A DNA stretch of 64,000 bases from Celerinatantimonas sp046054165 (lineage in GTDB: Bacteria > Pseudomonadota > Gammaproteobacteria > Enterobacterales > Celerinatantimonadaceae): contig NZ_JBFNXK010000001.1 of assembly GCF_046054165.1 (NCBI RefSeq), positions 372,001 through 436,000 of the forward strand, given 5' to 3'. Below, one piece after another: positions 28,162 to 37,233 of the stretch (positions are counted from its first letter, which is position 1; each line of letters starts with the position of its first letter). The notes under the pieces are model-generated. The model was not told the DNA's origin. It worked only from the letters and a program-made list of their open reading frames with translations, and made no database searches. Both the position numbers and the translations under genes were made by a program.

Positions 28162-30140
28162 AAGGGAAGACCATTCCCTAATTTATTTTTAAGTTTATCT
28201 AAGAGTTTATCTTTTTCGTGTTCCACTTTTTTCTTCAGTTTTTTCTTCTCAACGTTTACTTGCTGTTTCACTTCCTGTTTCAGCACGTCTTTTAGATCAA
28301 CTTTATATTTTATATGATCGGGTGCGGTTCCCGTCACTTCTAATGGAATGGTGACATTTTTAAGTGCGTCTATATTGTTTTTGGCTGTTCCATCCAAACT
28401 GCCATTAACAGCAACCTGCAGCTGATAATCAATATGCTGGTTATCCAACTGATATGTCCCTTTGCCATGCATATTCATTTTCAACAATGCTGATTCCATC
28501 ACTAATGACGAGTTAGTTACCCGATAGTCTTTCTTCGTGAAATCTCCGGTTAATGAGGTAAATTCTGTACTCTGATTCGATGTAGTCGTCTGCTCAGTTT
28601 TTTGACCTTTTAATTGATGATAGGTATTACGAATCAACAAGCCAATATTAGCGCCGTGATAAGCCCCATCTTTCAACCCAAAATGCCCACTCGCAACACT
28701 ATCCCGCTGCAAACGTAACTCAGAAAGTCCTTTACCATCGATTTTTACAGAACTATTCAATTCCCCGGATAATAGATCTACCTTTGCAAAATCCTGTAGC
28801 AGTGGCAAAAGCTGGATCCCTTTAATCGTTAAGTCGCCCTGATAATCAGGATGCTTACTTTTACTATCTAAAGTTCCGGTGACATTTACAGCCCCTTTAT
28901 AAAGTTGGACATTAGCTTTCGAAACCGAAGCAACCCCGTCTTTTACTTGAGCCTGTAATGTAATCGGCCCCACCGAACCTTTCTGGTATAGCACTTGCTG
29001 GATATCAATATTTAATTGACCGTTAAACGACTGTAAAAAACTTAAATCTGGTTCTTGATCCGACAAGGGCCTATTTGTTGAAGCCGCTGACGAATGGCTC
29101 GTCGTTTCTGTATTAACCGTTGCCGCTTTAGAGGCCGCAGGCGCTGTAGAATCAGCTGGTTTAAGATACCGATTTAAATCAATTTGACCCAACGACAATG
29201 ATGCATTGAGCTCAGGAATATTGGTCAAATCAGCAGTCACCGAACCTTTACCGGTGATCTTATCAAAGCTAATTTGAGACAGATCCAGCCGTGCTATAAG
29301 CGGCTGTAATGTAACCTTAATATGACCGGTCAATTGACCATCCAATTGTTTCTGAGGCAGTGCATCTCCGGTTATATTCACATTTAACTGCAGAGGTTCC
29401 ATCTGAATGGTATTTAACTTCTGATCAACCTGTAACTGTCCTTTCCCTTTCAGGGTTGCCGCTGCCTGATCTGATTTAGCTAAAATAACGAAACTAAATG
29501 GGCTATTTTGACCTAACTGAAATCGACCTAACTGCAATGACTGTACCTGAAGTGATTGTTCACTATGGGTCGTTTCATCACGTAAGAGCAATTGCACATC
29601 TTCAATATCGACACTGGCGATGGATAAATCAGATAAAGCCACCGAGGATGACGATTTATCAACATTAGCAGCAGTAGCCTGGGAGGCTGTGGCTGTTTTT
29701 GCGGGCTTCAACGAAGTTGTCGACGCCGATGCGTGGGTTGCAGTCGCAGACCCCGTTAAACCATCTAGATTACTCTTCCCATGCGCACGTTTAATAATTT
29801 CAACATGGGCCTGCTTCAATGTGACATTGCCAATCTCTAACTGCCCCCGGAGCAACGGGAACACCGCTAAAGACAGATCCAATTCCCCCAACTGCGCCAT
29901 CGGACGCTCTGGATAACCAGCAGGGTTCATCAGTTTAACATCTTTCAGCTCAATCCCTACCGAAGGCAATAGCTGCCATGAAATAGGCCCATCAATCGTA
30001 AAGGTTCGTCCGGTTAATTGAGTCACCTGCTGCTCAATCTGCGGTTTAAACTGGTTCGGATCAACCAGCCACAACGCGGCTGCAATGATAACAATTAAAA
30101 CAATAATGACAGCAAGGACCCACTTTAAAATCGAGCGCAT
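28152..30140 (-). CDS. AsmA-family protein
   Basis: 662 residues. One N-terminal membrane helix (7-26), then a long periplasmic beta-rich region: AsmA_N (about 20-200, with LTGRTFTIDGPISW) and an AsmA C-terminal domain (about 430-600, with FAKVDLLSGELNSSVKIDG), ending in a highly charged KKKLKKKVEHEKDKLLDKL tail. Low-complexity Ala/Ser/Thr linkers occur near 130-165 and 330-355. AsmA-like proteins are thought to bridge the periplasm and move phospholipid to the outer membrane. GGGAGA ribosome-binding site. Confidence 0.88.
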   Translation of the reverse strand: MRSILKWVLAVIIVLIVIIAAALWLVDPNQFKPQIEQQVTQLTGRTFTIDGPISWQLLPSVGIELKDVKLMNPAGYPERPMAQLGELDLSLAVFPLLRGQLEIGNVTLKQAHVEIIKRAHGKSNLDGLTGSATATHASASTTSLKPAKTATASQATAANVDKSSSSVALSDLSIASVDIEDVQLLLRDETTHSEQSLQVQSLQLGRFQLGQNSPFSFVILAKSDQAAATLKGKGQLQVDQKLNTIQMEPLQLNVNITGDALPQKQLDGQLTGHIKVTLQPLIARLDLSQISFDKITGKGSVTADLTNIPELNASLSLGQIDLNRYLKPADSTAPAASKAATVNTETTSHSSAASTNRPLSDQEPDLSFLQSFNGQLNIDIQQVLYQKGSVGPITLQAQVKDGVASVSKANVQLYKGAVNVTGTLDSKSKHPDYQGDLTIKGIQLLPLLQDFAKVDLLSGELNSSVKIDGKGLSELRLQRDSVASGHFGLKDGAYHGANIGLLIRNTYHQLKGQKTEQTTTSNQSTEFTSLTGDFTKKDYRVTNSSLVMESALLKMNMHGKGTYQLDNQHIDYQLQVAVNGSLDGTAKNNIDALKNVTIPLEVTGTAPDHIKYKVDLKDVLKQEVKQQVNVEKKKLKKKVEHEKDKLLDKLKNKLGNGLPFKL

Positions 30141-30229
30141 TTTTTCTCCCGGACGACAAAACCAATAGAATGCAACGGATAAAGTTATTTTACTGGAATA
30201 CTCAAAGGTGTTCCAGAATCGACATGGAC

Positions 30230-30769
30230 TCAGATTTTAGACACAAATTTATCAATTGCATACGGTTTTTTCTGCGGGATAGCTGATTGAGGCGTTCCCA
30301 AATATAAAAAGCCGACAATCTGTTCATTAGATTTCAAACCTAATTCAGTGTTAACAACATCACTATAACTCATGGGGCCGGTTCGCCAAATTCCGTTGAA
30401 TCCCTGTGCTAACGCCGCCATTTGCATGGCCTGAACGGCACATCCAGCTGACATCACCTGTTCAATATCCGGAACTTTAGGATGATGTTTAAGACTGGCA
30501 ATCACAACGATAATGAGTGGCGCACGATAAGGCATTTGTTCAGCTTTAGCGACATCCCCCGCTTCGGCTGTAGCCGCCTTTGCAAAAACTGACGACAACG
30601 TATCAAGCCCACTCTCTGAAACTTCGATAAAACGCCAAGGGGTAAACCCACCGTGATCCGGTGTTTTCAATCCAGCCCGGTAAATATTCGCTAATGCTTC
30701 CCCACCAGGAGCCGGTAACCCTAATTTAGCACAAGAGTGACGTTCTAGAAGTAATTCAATCGCTTGCAT
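30230..30769 (-). CDS. ydjA: Nitroreductase family flavoprotein, YdjA-like
   Basis: 179 residues from ATG 30769 with GAGG at 8 nt. Short nitroreductase close to E. coli YdjA: ERHSCAKLGLPAP start, PDHGGFTPWRF, MSAGCAVQAMQMAALAQGF and VGFLYLGTPQ are conserved. FMN enzyme with NAD(P)H, physiological substrate unknown. Proximity to sppA and ansA reproduces the E. coli order ydjA-sppA-ansA. Confidence 0.88.
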   Translation of the reverse strand: MQAIELLLERHSCAKLGLPAPGGEALANIYRAGLKTPDHGGFTPWRFIEVSESGLDTLSSVFAKAATAEAGDVAKAEQMPYRAPLIIVVIASLKHHPKVPDIEQVMSAGCAVQAMQMAALAQGFNGIWRTGPMSYSDVVNTELGLKSNEQIVGFLYLGTPQSAIPQKKPYAIDKFVSKI

Positions 30770-31029
30770 AATCAAACCTCATTAACATAAACACAACATA
30801 TAGTATATGGCCCACCCCATATAAAAAACACTTTTTCATGTGTGGATTCATAGCAGCCGCGATACGGGTCCCTTATTGATCTCTCAAAATCGAATTTTAA
30901 TATCATCCCGTAATAATCCTGAATATTCTTTATCTTGCGATGAACAGAGGATCAAGACGGAATTTTCTTCTCCCTGATACACAGAACAGGTATGATCGAC
31001 CCCTCTTGTTCGTTTCTGGAGATAGAGGC

Positions 31030-31593
31030 ATGAAATTTTTTATCGGCTCTGATATTCACGGCGATATAAATGCCGCCCAGCAGATGATCCAAGCATTTAA
31101 GCGAAGCCATGCAGATTATCTAATATGTCTAGGGGATTTACTCAATCACGGCCCACGAAATCCTATTCCTGAACACTATGCACCATTAGAAGTCGCCGCA
31201 TTGCTTAATACATTATCTGAGCGACTCATCGTTATTCGGGGTAATTGTGATAGTGAGGTGGATCAGGCTCTCTGTCATTTTCCAATGCTAACGGATTACC
31301 AAATGATCCCTCGACCCACACACCGCTTATTCTGTACACACGGCCATATCTATTCGGCCGAATCACTCCCTTCTTTTTTAGGAGCAGGAGACGTGTTTAT
31401 CAGTGGGCACACCCATATTCCCGTAGCGGAATGCGCTGCAAATGGCATTTTTCGTCTAAACCCTGGCTCAGTGGCTATCCCTCGCAATGACTGGCCAGCC
31501 AGCTACGGATTAGTTGACGATCAGCAAATACAGGTACTATCGTTAGCAGACGCTAACATACTCATTGAGTGTTCTTTAGGACATTTGCAATAA
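31030..31593 (+). CDS. yfcE: Metallophosphoesterase, YfcE-like phosphodiesterase
   Basis: 187 residues from ATG 31030, which follows GGAGATAGAGG; the frame extends to 30940 without family support. Calcineurin-like fold with GSDIHGD, CLGDLLNHGPRN, VIRGNCD, CTHGHIY and SGHTHIP metal-binding motifs in order. Two-metal phosphodiesterase on artificial substrates in E. coli; natural substrate unknown. Confidence 0.9.
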   Translation: MKFFIGSDIHGDINAAQQMIQAFKRSHADYLICLGDLLNHGPRNPIPEHYAPLEVAALLNTLSERLIVIRGNCDSEVDQALCHFPMLTDYQMIPRPTHRLFCTHGHIYSAESLPSFLGAGDVFISGHTHIPVAECAANGIFRLNPGSVAIPRNDWPASYGLVDDQQIQVLSLADANILIECSLGHLQ

Positions 31594-31644
31594 TTCATTC
31601 TTTATCGGCACTATCTGATAAAGCCTATTCAACTTAAAATAGCG

Positions 31645-33504
31645 ATGACTATGAAATCGATTGTTAAGTTTATTGGCCTTATATTTAAAGGCATCTGGGT
31701 CACCCTCAACTTTATTCGCCGGTTTGTCATCAGTATTCTGGTGCTCATCGGGTTACTTTCTTTGTTGATCGGCATTTTTTATCAACAGGGGAAACCAGAA
31801 CAGCAATTAATCAAACCTACGGCACTGACTCTGGATTTACAAGGGACCTTGGTTGAACAAACCCAGTTAATGAGCAATGTCAGCCAAATCACTCGGCAAG
31901 TGATCGGAACACCTATCAATGATGAAATTGATCTCCACCAACTGGTCGACACGATTCACCAAGCTAAAGATGATCCTAAAATTACCGGAATTATTCTGAA
32001 ATTAGATCAACTCTCCCCTTCCGGGCTAACTAAGCTGCATACGGTAGGTGAAGCGCTAGCCGACTTTAAAACATCTGGGAAACCGGTGATAGCGACCGCC
32101 GATAATTACTCTCAGGGACAGTACTATTTAGCGAGTTATGCTAGTCAGATTATATTGAATCCAGCCGGTTCCGTGTTGATCAAAGGGTTAAGTGCCAATC
32201 AACTTTTCTATAAAGATGCACTGGATAAACTCGGAATAACTTCTCACATTTTCCGCGTAGGGATCTATAAATCATTTGTTGAACCTTATCAACGCAATCA
32301 AATGTCAGAACCAGCCAGACAAGACCTCTCTCGATGGGTCCATCAAATTTGGCAAGACTATGTCAATGATGTAGCTCACAACCGCGGTATCGCACCTTCT
32401 GATGTGGCCCCTTCTGGTTCAGTACTCTTGCAGCGTTTAACCGCTGTAGACGGAAATGCAGCTCAATATGCCTTCAAAAATAAGTTTGTCGATCACTTAC
32501 TCAACCGGCAACAAACTAAAATTTACTTAGCACACGCATTTCATCAATCGGCTAAAGCTGAGGATCCTTATATCGATTTAAGAGACTATCAGGCTATTCA
32601 GTCGGCTCGCTTACCAATACACTCGAATCGTCCTCAAATAGCCATTGTCACCGCACAAGGTCCCATCGTCAGTGGCCAAACCAGTAACCGACATGTGATT
32701 GCCTCAGAAAACATGCTGGAGCAATTGGATCAAGTTCTCAATAATCCATCGATCAAAGGAATGGTGTTACGTGTCGATAGCCCTGGGGGCAGCGCTTTTG
32801 CGGCAGAAATTATTCGCAGCAAATTGGAAGAAATTCAAAAAGCTGGGAAACCAGTCGTTGTATCAATGGGCGCAACCGCTGCATCCGGTGGATACTGGAT
32901 CTCTGCAACATCGGATCATATTTTTGCACAACCCACCACCATTACCGGTTCCATCGGAATTTTTGGCATGTTTGCAACCGCTGAAAATGGATTAGATAAA
33001 CTCGGCATACATGCCGACGGAATCGCAACAACTGATTACGCAACGATCTCCCCACTGACAGCATTGCCTGATGATGTAGCAAAAATCTTACAGTTGAATG
33101 TTGAAAGTGGTTACCATCAATTTATTGCTCTAGTGCAAAAAGGTCGCCATTATCCTAACTTTGCCGCCGTGGATCAGCTGGCTCAGGGCCGTATCTGGAC
33201 CGGAAGAGAAGCTAAAGCCAACGGTTTGGTGGATGAATTAGGGGGACTCAATGCAGCTGTAGCCTACACGGCTAAGCAACTGAAACTCACTGATTATGAT
33301 CAAATCCGAATCCATGCGCCGGAGACCTCTACCGAACAATGGCTAGGCTCATTGCTGGATTCACAATTTGGACAATGGCTGGATTCTAAACTTCCAGCAT
33401 TTATTGCGCTGCGCTCCGTGCAGCAGGCTTTTCCGAATCAGTTATGGGAAAGTGATCCACAGCACCGCTTTGTCTACTGCAGTCTATGCCGCGCATGGCA
33501 ATAA
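31645..33504 (+). CDS. sppA: Signal peptide peptidase, protease IV
   Basis: 619 residues, E. coli length 618. N-terminal membrane anchor (about 26-46) and two tandem S49 ClpP-like domains. The catalytic Lys K209 (GIYKSFVEPY) is in the first domain and Ser S414 (AASGGYW) in the second, as in the E. coli Ser/Lys dyad (K209, S409). Degrades cleaved signal peptides on the periplasmic face. Upstream of ansA as in E. coli. Confidence 0.96.
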   Translation: MTMKSIVKFIGLIFKGIWVTLNFIRRFVISILVLIGLLSLLIGIFYQQGKPEQQLIKPTALTLDLQGTLVEQTQLMSNVSQITRQVIGTPINDEIDLHQLVDTIHQAKDDPKITGIILKLDQLSPSGLTKLHTVGEALADFKTSGKPVIATADNYSQGQYYLASYASQIILNPAGSVLIKGLSANQLFYKDALDKLGITSHIFRVGIYKSFVEPYQRNQMSEPARQDLSRWVHQIWQDYVNDVAHNRGIAPSDVAPSGSVLLQRLTAVDGNAAQYAFKNKFVDHLLNRQQTKIYLAHAFHQSAKAEDPYIDLRDYQAIQSARLPIHSNRPQIAIVTAQGPIVSGQTSNRHVIASENMLEQLDQVLNNPSIKGMVLRVDSPGGSAFAAEIIRSKLEEIQKAGKPVVVSMGATAASGGYWISATSDHIFAQPTTITGSIGIFGMFATAENGLDKLGIHADGIATTDYATISPLTALPDDVAKILQLNVESGYHQFIALVQKGRHYPNFAAVDQLAQGRIWTGREAKANGLVDELGGLNAAVAYTAKQLKLTDYDQIRIHAPETSTEQWLGSLLDSQFGQWLDSKLPAFIALRSVQQAFPNQLWESDPQHRFVYCSLCRAWQ

Positions 33505-33537
33505 TAGATCATCAATAAACTCTATATTTTGAACTCA

Positions 33538-33573
33538 AGGCCCCTACACGTTTAATCTGACTTGTCGGGGCCT
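33538..33573 (+). terminator. GC-rich hairpin after sppA
   Basis: AGGCCCCTACA (33538-33548) pairs with TTGTCGGGGCCT (33562-33573), with one mismatch or bulge. No clear T-run follows, so terminator function is only likely. Confidence 0.45.
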
Positions 33574-33667
33574 CCATAAAACCCATTCCCGAATTCTAAA
33601 GCCCCTAGCGTTTCTTTCTCAGCCGTTTATAATGCCGCTCAAAATAGCAGATGATAACGGCCCAACC

Positions 33668-34699
33668 ATGACTCAAAAATCGATTTATATCGCCTATACC
33701 GGTGGTACTATTGGAATGCAGCGTAGCGACAGAGGCTATATTCCTGTCGCAGGATTCATGGGACAACTCCTTGCCCAGTCTCCGGAATTTCATCGTGTAG
33801 AAATGCCCCGCTTTACTGTCAGTGAATACTCACCGCTGATCGACTCATCCGACATGACCCCGGCAGATTGGCAAGCCATCGCAGAAGATATTCAAGCTAA
33901 CTACCACAAATATGATGGATTCGTCGTCCTTCACGGCACCGATACCATGGCTTATACCGCATCGGCTTTATCGTTCATGCTAGAAAATCTGACGAAACCA
34001 GTCATTGTGACTGGCTCTCAAATTCCATTGTGTGAACTACGTTCAGACGGGCATATCAACCTGCAAAACGCGCTTTATCTGGCCGCCAACTATCCCATCC
34101 ATGAAGTTTGCCTGTTTTTTAACAACACCCTGTACCGCGGTAACCGTTCAACCAAAGCGCATGCAGATGGTTTCGATGCTTTTATGTCTCCGAACTTCCA
34201 GCCACTACTTCGAGCCGGGATCCAGATTGAACTGCTTCAGGGCAAAGTGCAGCCCATTCAGGAAACCGAATTAAACGTCAGTGCTATTACCCCGCAACCC
34301 ATTGGGGTTGTCACACTTTACCCGGGAATTTCAGCCGAAGTCATTGCGAATATTCTTCAGCAACCCGTAAAAGCTTTAATCTTATTAAGTTATGGTGTGG
34401 GAAATGCTCCCCAAAATCCTCAGCTTCTCAACCTGTTAAAAGATGCCTGTCAACGTGACATCATTATTGTCAACTTAACGCAATGCTTAAGTGGCACCGT
34501 TAACATGGGAGGCTATGCAACCGGAAATGCACTCGCTAGAGCAGGAGTCATCAGCGGTGGCGATATGACGATTGAAGCAACATTGACTAAACTGCACTAT
34601 CTGCTCAGCCAATCTCTTCCTTCTCAGGAAATTCGGCAGAAAATGCAACAGAATATTCGAGGAGAGCTGACCATTCATCATGATCAGCCAATATCATAG
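33668..34699 (+). CDS. ansA: Type I (cytoplasmic) L-asparaginase
   Basis: 343 residues from ATG 33668, aligning with AnsA (338); an upstream frame start at 33632 is unsupported. YTGGTIGM carries the nucleophilic Thr and HGTDTMAYTA the second Thr with Asp. No signal peptide, as expected for the low-affinity cytoplasmic enzyme. Ends 5 bp from the convergent DUF3581 gene. Confidence 0.95.
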   Translation: MTQKSIYIAYTGGTIGMQRSDRGYIPVAGFMGQLLAQSPEFHRVEMPRFTVSEYSPLIDSSDMTPADWQAIAEDIQANYHKYDGFVVLHGTDTMAYTASALSFMLENLTKPVIVTGSQIPLCELRSDGHINLQNALYLAANYPIHEVCLFFNNTLYRGNRSTKAHADGFDAFMSPNFQPLLRAGIQIELLQGKVQPIQETELNVSAITPQPIGVVTLYPGISAEVIANILQQPVKALILLSYGVGNAPQNPQLLNLLKDACQRDIIIVNLTQCLSGTVNMGGYATGNALARAGVISGGDMTIEATLTKLHYLLSQSLPSQEIRQKMQQNIRGELTIHHDQPIS

Positions 34700-34704
34700 A
34701 TTAA

Positions 34705-35421
34705 TTAAAGAAAGCTCGCTTGCAGCGCCTGACGGCGAGCTTCGTAATCTTCAGCAAACGCACCGATCGCTCCGTCATCATAAGGTTTTAAACCGCCCAG
34801 AATAGCTTTTTTAATGCCTTGTCCAACAATGCGGCCAGAATCGGTAAATTCGAAATGCAGATGTTCATCAGCACGTTTACCCTGAACATCTAAAGTGGTC
34901 TCTTTTAAATTAACGCCCAAATTGGCTAGATCCAGAGATTCCAACTGAAAGCTCATTGAATCATACATCACCAATGGTCGGGCAGGATTAAACATAACCT
35001 GATGTTTAAGCATCAACGGCATGAGCAATGTTGGGAAATTCTGGCCGGAAAATGCACCATAGTGACGAATGACCGACTCAATGACTTTTTCATCGTCCGA
35101 ACGAGGACCTCCACGAGAGACCTCTAATAAAGTCTTGCCTTGCTGATCTGTAATCGCAAATTCACTCTGACCATCTTTAGGAAGATTTAAGATCGTTTTA
35201 TCATTAACCATTCCGGTAAAACGAAACTCCATCTTCTGGCTCAATCCGTAATAGGTCACTACCAACGCAAATAATAAATCGCCTGGGACACAAAAGCGTT
35301 TTGCTTCCGGATCATGAATGGGATTAAAATCGCCACAAATACCTTTTGCAAAGGCACTAGCCTGATCAGGTGAAATCACCACACCTTCAGGGCAGTGTTC
35401 AAAATATTTATCTAAAAACAT
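34705..35421 (-). CDS. DUF3581-type protein
   Basis: 238 residues. Contains FNPIHDPEAKRFCVPGDLLFAL, here reduced to its key part NPIHD...FCVPGDLLF, resembling hotdog-fold MaoC-like dehydratases, and matches what I know as DUF3581 of Vibrio/Shewanella. Function unknown. Convergent with ansA, 40 bp downstream of yeaC on the same strand. Confidence 0.7.
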   Translation of the reverse strand: MFLDKYFEHCPEGVVISPDQASAFAKGICGDFNPIHDPEAKRFCVPGDLLFALVVTYYGLSQKMEFRFTGMVNDKTILNLPKDGQSEFAITDQQGKTLLEVSRGGPRSDDEKVIESVIRHYGAFSGQNFPTLLMPLMLKHQVMFNPARPLVMYDSMSFQLESLDLANLGVNLKETTLDVQGKRADEHLHFEFTDSGRIVGQGIKKAILGGLKPYDDGAIGAFAEDYEARRQALQASFL

Positions 35422-35461
35422 GAATGATTCACTAAAATAATCTGTTGATCGCTTAATCAGA

Positions 35462-35758
35462 TCAATCTTTTGGTTTTAATTTAGCAATCTCCGCCCCAGT
35501 GTGACGAAACTGCATTTTTAATTCTGATTTTGATTTTATTTCAATAGCGCCTTGTCGATTGACAGTCATATGTTGCGCCTGTTCGTTATGGCGGTTCTGA
35601 TACAACAATGTCATCTGCAGTGCATACTGGCGTTGTTGTTCATTGGCCGATGTCCCATCTGGCCATCGTCCCGTTTCCACAACACCTTGTAACCGCTGAT
35701 AAATTTCAGGAGTGACCATATCGAGGAGTTGATCCACATCATCAATTGGGTTGGTCAT
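35462..35758 (-). CDS. yeaC: YeaC family protein (DUF1315)
   Basis: 98 residues from ATG 35758 with a GGGAGAG ribosome-binding site. MVTPEIYQRLQGVVETGRWPDG and QNRHNEQAQHMTVN segments are the YeaC core. Function unknown, small cytosolic protein. In E. coli yeaC precedes msrB and gapA, and here it is in the same neighbourhood. Confidence 0.88.
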   Translation of the reverse strand: MTNPIDDVDQLLDMVTPEIYQRLQGVVETGRWPDGTSANEQQRQYALQMTLLYQNRHNEQAQHMTVNRQGAIEIKSKSELKMQFRHTGAEIAKLKPKD

Positions 35759-35926
35759 CTTCTCTCCCATAGACAAAAACCTGCTTACTATACCTGATTT
35801 GTTCATTAATACGCTACTATTTAGGCATGGTTAATCAGATATATCGAATTAACTTAACAACTGTTTTGCGATATCAACATGCTTAATATAAAGTTCAGCC
35901 CATGCAGTCGTAAAGAAGGAATAGCC

Positions 35927-36736
35927 GTGTCCAAATATCTTACAGGGATAATTGCGATTATTATAACTCTTCAGATTTCAGGTTGTGATGACTTCAACCG
36001 CCCCCAAAAATCAGCCCGCAGTATCTGCGCTGACAATCCTTCCTTATGTGATGATTTGAATAAAGGGGGATGGTGTAATGATCCTCGTGAAGCACTGATC
36101 CAAGCTCGGTGGCAGGATGCTCAGCAAACAACTGATCGCAATAACTACTTATTATTGGATTCACTGAACAAATATCAGCGCTGTATCGCTGTCATTACAC
36201 AGATTGAACCCATCAAACTTAAAGAACGAAAAACTGAACGCACTGAAACCTTACTCACCATCAACAACCAAATTAAAACACTTGAGTCGCAGGTAGCTAC
36301 CAAGCAGGATCCTTACTCACTCTATTATCGCTGGAGTCAAATGAGTGATTACACAGCGCGCCAACAATTTATTAATGAGCAAAACAAGGCATCCATGCAG
36401 CAAGATCCGCTACTTCTCTGGGCCTTGGCGACTATTTATAATCAAAGCGACCCCCAAAAAAGCCTCTCACTGATGCAACAAGCACTGATGCGATACAGCC
36501 AACAAAAATTGCTTCCCGTAGGACTTTTAGAAAGTATCGTAACTCAGTACATGCGTTTAAATCGCTATGATCAGGCCTATATTTGGTCCCTCGTGGCAGA
36601 ACAATTATCAAATGTTCAGGTCAATATGAATCAGCTTGATGCATACCAAAAATTTGAAGATAGCCAAGTTAGTCAATTTAAGGATCAGGCGAAACTCATC
36701 ATCAAATCTATTAAAAAAGGGGTTTATCACCCTTAA
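35927..36736 (+). CDS. DUF2989-like lipoprotein
   Basis: 269 residues from GTG 35927, chosen because AAGGA lies 6 nt upstream and the resulting signal peptide ends in the lipobox QISGC. Asp follows the acylated Cys, which in E. coli favours inner-membrane retention. The rest is helical and Gln/Arg rich, with SLCDDLNKGGWCNDPR, consistent with DUF2989 of Vibrionales. Unknown function. The 3' end overlaps msrB by 4 bp tail to tail. Confidence 0.75.
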   Translation: MSKYLTGIIAIIITLQISGCDDFNRPQKSARSICADNPSLCDDLNKGGWCNDPREALIQARWQDAQQTTDRNNYLLLDSLNKYQRCIAVITQIEPIKLKERKTERTETLLTINNQIKTLESQVATKQDPYSLYYRWSQMSDYTARQQFINEQNKASMQQDPLLLWALATIYNQSDPQKSLSLMQQALMRYSQQKLLPVGLLESIVTQYMRLNRYDQAYIWSLVAEQLSNVQVNMNQLDAYQKFEDSQVSQFKDQAKLIIKSIKKGVYHP

Positions 36737-37146
36737 GCTGTCGAATCGGGCTTATGGAATTGCATGGCTACGGAGTTAATACAATATCGAGCCCCAGTGA
36801 CGGTTGGGCCATCGTCAAAAACATGCCCTAAATGGGCATTGCAATGCGCGCACCGAACTTCAATACGGTGCATTCCGGCACTTTTGTCATCGAAATACTT
36901 AACAGCGCTGGTTGCTATCGGTTGATCAAAAGCAGGCCAACCACATCCTGAGTCAAACTTTGATTCCGATTTAAACAAAGGCCGATCACAACACGCACAA
37001 TGATAAAAACCCGACGCCTTGTGATGTAACAATGTTCCCGAAAAAGGCGCTTCAGTTTCACCTAACCGACAGACTCGATAAGTCTCAGGGTCAAGTTGTT
37101 CCTGCCATTCCTGTTCTGAAAGTTTCTCTAACAATTTATGTTCCAC
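36733..37146 (-). CDS. msrB: Peptide methionine (R)-S-oxide reductase
   Basis: 137 residues from GTG 37146, which has GGAGGG 9 nt upstream; the frame extends to 37230 with a hydrophobic stretch that could also be read as a signal sequence. Two zinc CxxC pairs (CACC, CAHC), the DSGCGWPAF motif and the catalytic Cys in RYCINS are intact. Repairs methionine R-sulfoxide using thioredoxin. In E. coli msrB directly precedes gapA; here about 7 kb of glycogen genes separate them. Confidence 0.94.
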   Translation of the reverse strand: MEHKLLEKLSEQEWQEQLDPETYRVCRLGETEAPFSGTLLHHKASGFYHCACCDRPLFKSESKFDSGCGWPAFDQPIATSAVKYFDDKSAGMHRIEVRCAHCNAHLGHVFDDGPTVTGARYCINSVAMQFHKPDSTA

Positions 37147-37233
37147 GGAACGTGTCCCTCCTGAGACAATAAACGTTAAAAACAACTTTATAAAATTTAA
37201 CATTGTGCCAACAACTAAATATAAGTGCAAAAA

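Noticed and set aside
36733..37230. Exported MsrB starting at 37230
   Set aside because: The hydrophobic N-terminal extension is tempting, but GTG 37146 has a GGAGGG ribosome-binding site and gives the normal family length; kept only as a caveat.
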